A stretch of 43,464 bases of DNA, from positions 1-43,464 of the forward strand of contig JBMORL010000131.1 of NCBI GenBank assembly GCA_049322335.1. Direction: 5' to 3'. How positions within the stretch are numbered: position 1 is the first letter of the stretch; every line of letters begins with the position of its first letter. The notes beneath the pieces are model-generated. The model ran no database searches, had not been told where the DNA came from, and worked only from the letters and a program-made list of their open reading frames with translations. Below, in pieces: positions 43,347-43,464 of this stretch. This stretch comes from JBMORL01 sp049322335. GTDB taxonomy: Bacteria > Bacteroidota > Bacteroidia > Flavobacteriales_D > UBA2798. The translations under genes were made by a program, and so were the position numbers.

Positions 43347-43464
43347 CTACTTACTTATTCTTTTCATAACATAATCATTCATAAAAAAACCGTTACCGAT
43401 ATCGAAATCGGCCGGGTGATCGATGATGAATCCGAGTTTTAAATAGAAATTAATGGCATTACTA
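43347..43464 (-). CDS. GNAT acetyltransferase, C-terminal end
   Basis: Only the last 39 residues are in the window; the gene enters from the right edge and its stop (TAG) is at 43349-43347. The fragment reads NAINFYLKLGFI, then DHPADFDIGNGFFMND, then YVMKRISK. N-A-x-x-F-Y-x-K-L-G-F is the motif B/end segment of GNAT acetyltransferases, and a final (D)Y-V-M-x-K/R pattern is typical of the last strand. Substrate unknown. Confidence 0.75.
   Translation of the reverse strand, partial: SNAINFYLKLGFIIDHPADFDIGNGFFMNDYVMKRISK

Noticed and set aside
1..43464. tRNA, rRNA, riboswitch or prophage genes
   Set aside because: I looked in the gaps for cloverleaf-type or conserved RNA patterns and phage genes and saw none.

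Overview
The window comes from a member of the Bacteroidota. The evidence is an SprB-like adhesin next to a PorP/SprF partner, three proteins ending in the type IX secretion (T9SS) type B C-terminal domain, a second PorP/SprF protein, DUF2851, DUF4834, DUF349 and YfhO proteins typical of the phylum, a fused alpha/beta 2-oxoacid dehydrogenase E1, and a CarB without its allosteric domain. I cannot name the genus. No tRNA, rRNA, CRISPR array, prophage or complete insertion sequence was seen.

Layout. 1-3358 (minus strand): the start of a sodium-dependent NSS transporter, an RmlD-like NAD(P)-dependent reductase and a secreted prolyl oligopeptidase. 3508-10554 (plus): a 1547-residue SprB-repeat adhesin, its PorP/SprF partner and a secreted protein of unknown function. 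10618-29559 (almost all minus): a small PspC membrane protein and DUF2851; then a nonulosonic acid (pseudaminic acid type) surface-sugar region holding pseI, a T9SS surface protein, a GNAT (PseH-like), pseG, a NeuB-like/SpsF-like fusion, an SGNH protein, an MBOAT acyltransferase and pseB; then a repeat array, a DUF115/sialyltransferase-like protein, a family 2 glycosyltransferase, a YfhO membrane protein and DUF4834. 29627-43464: a secreted unknown protein, CarB, a TPR-SpoIIE phosphatase, a tiny lipoprotein made almost only of a T9SS type B domain, a second PorP/SprF, the E1 fusion, a DUF349 protein, an enoyl-CoA hydratase-like protein and the end of a GNAT.

How the genes fit together. From pseB down to the PseH-like gene the reading frames touch or overlap (MBOAT/SGNH 1 bp, SGNH/fusion 14 bp, fusion/pseG 4 bp, pseG/GNAT 14 bp), which points to one transcript. 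PseB, PseG, a PseH-like GNAT and PseI cover most of the route from UDP-GlcNAc to pseudaminic acid. The aminotransferase PseC is missing from the window. No separate PseF is present, but the fusion carries a cytidylyltransferase-like domain. The MBOAT/SGNH pair inside the operon suggests O-acylation of the sugar or glycan, and the glycosyltransferases upstream could use the product on secreted surface proteins.

The most unusual features are the NeuB-SpsF fusion; the two-type tandem hairpin array at 23583-24232; a family of dispersed palindromic and heptamer repeats that occur both between genes and, in frame, inside at least four genes; and the CTD-only lipoprotein. All function calls come from reading motifs; no database search was possible.
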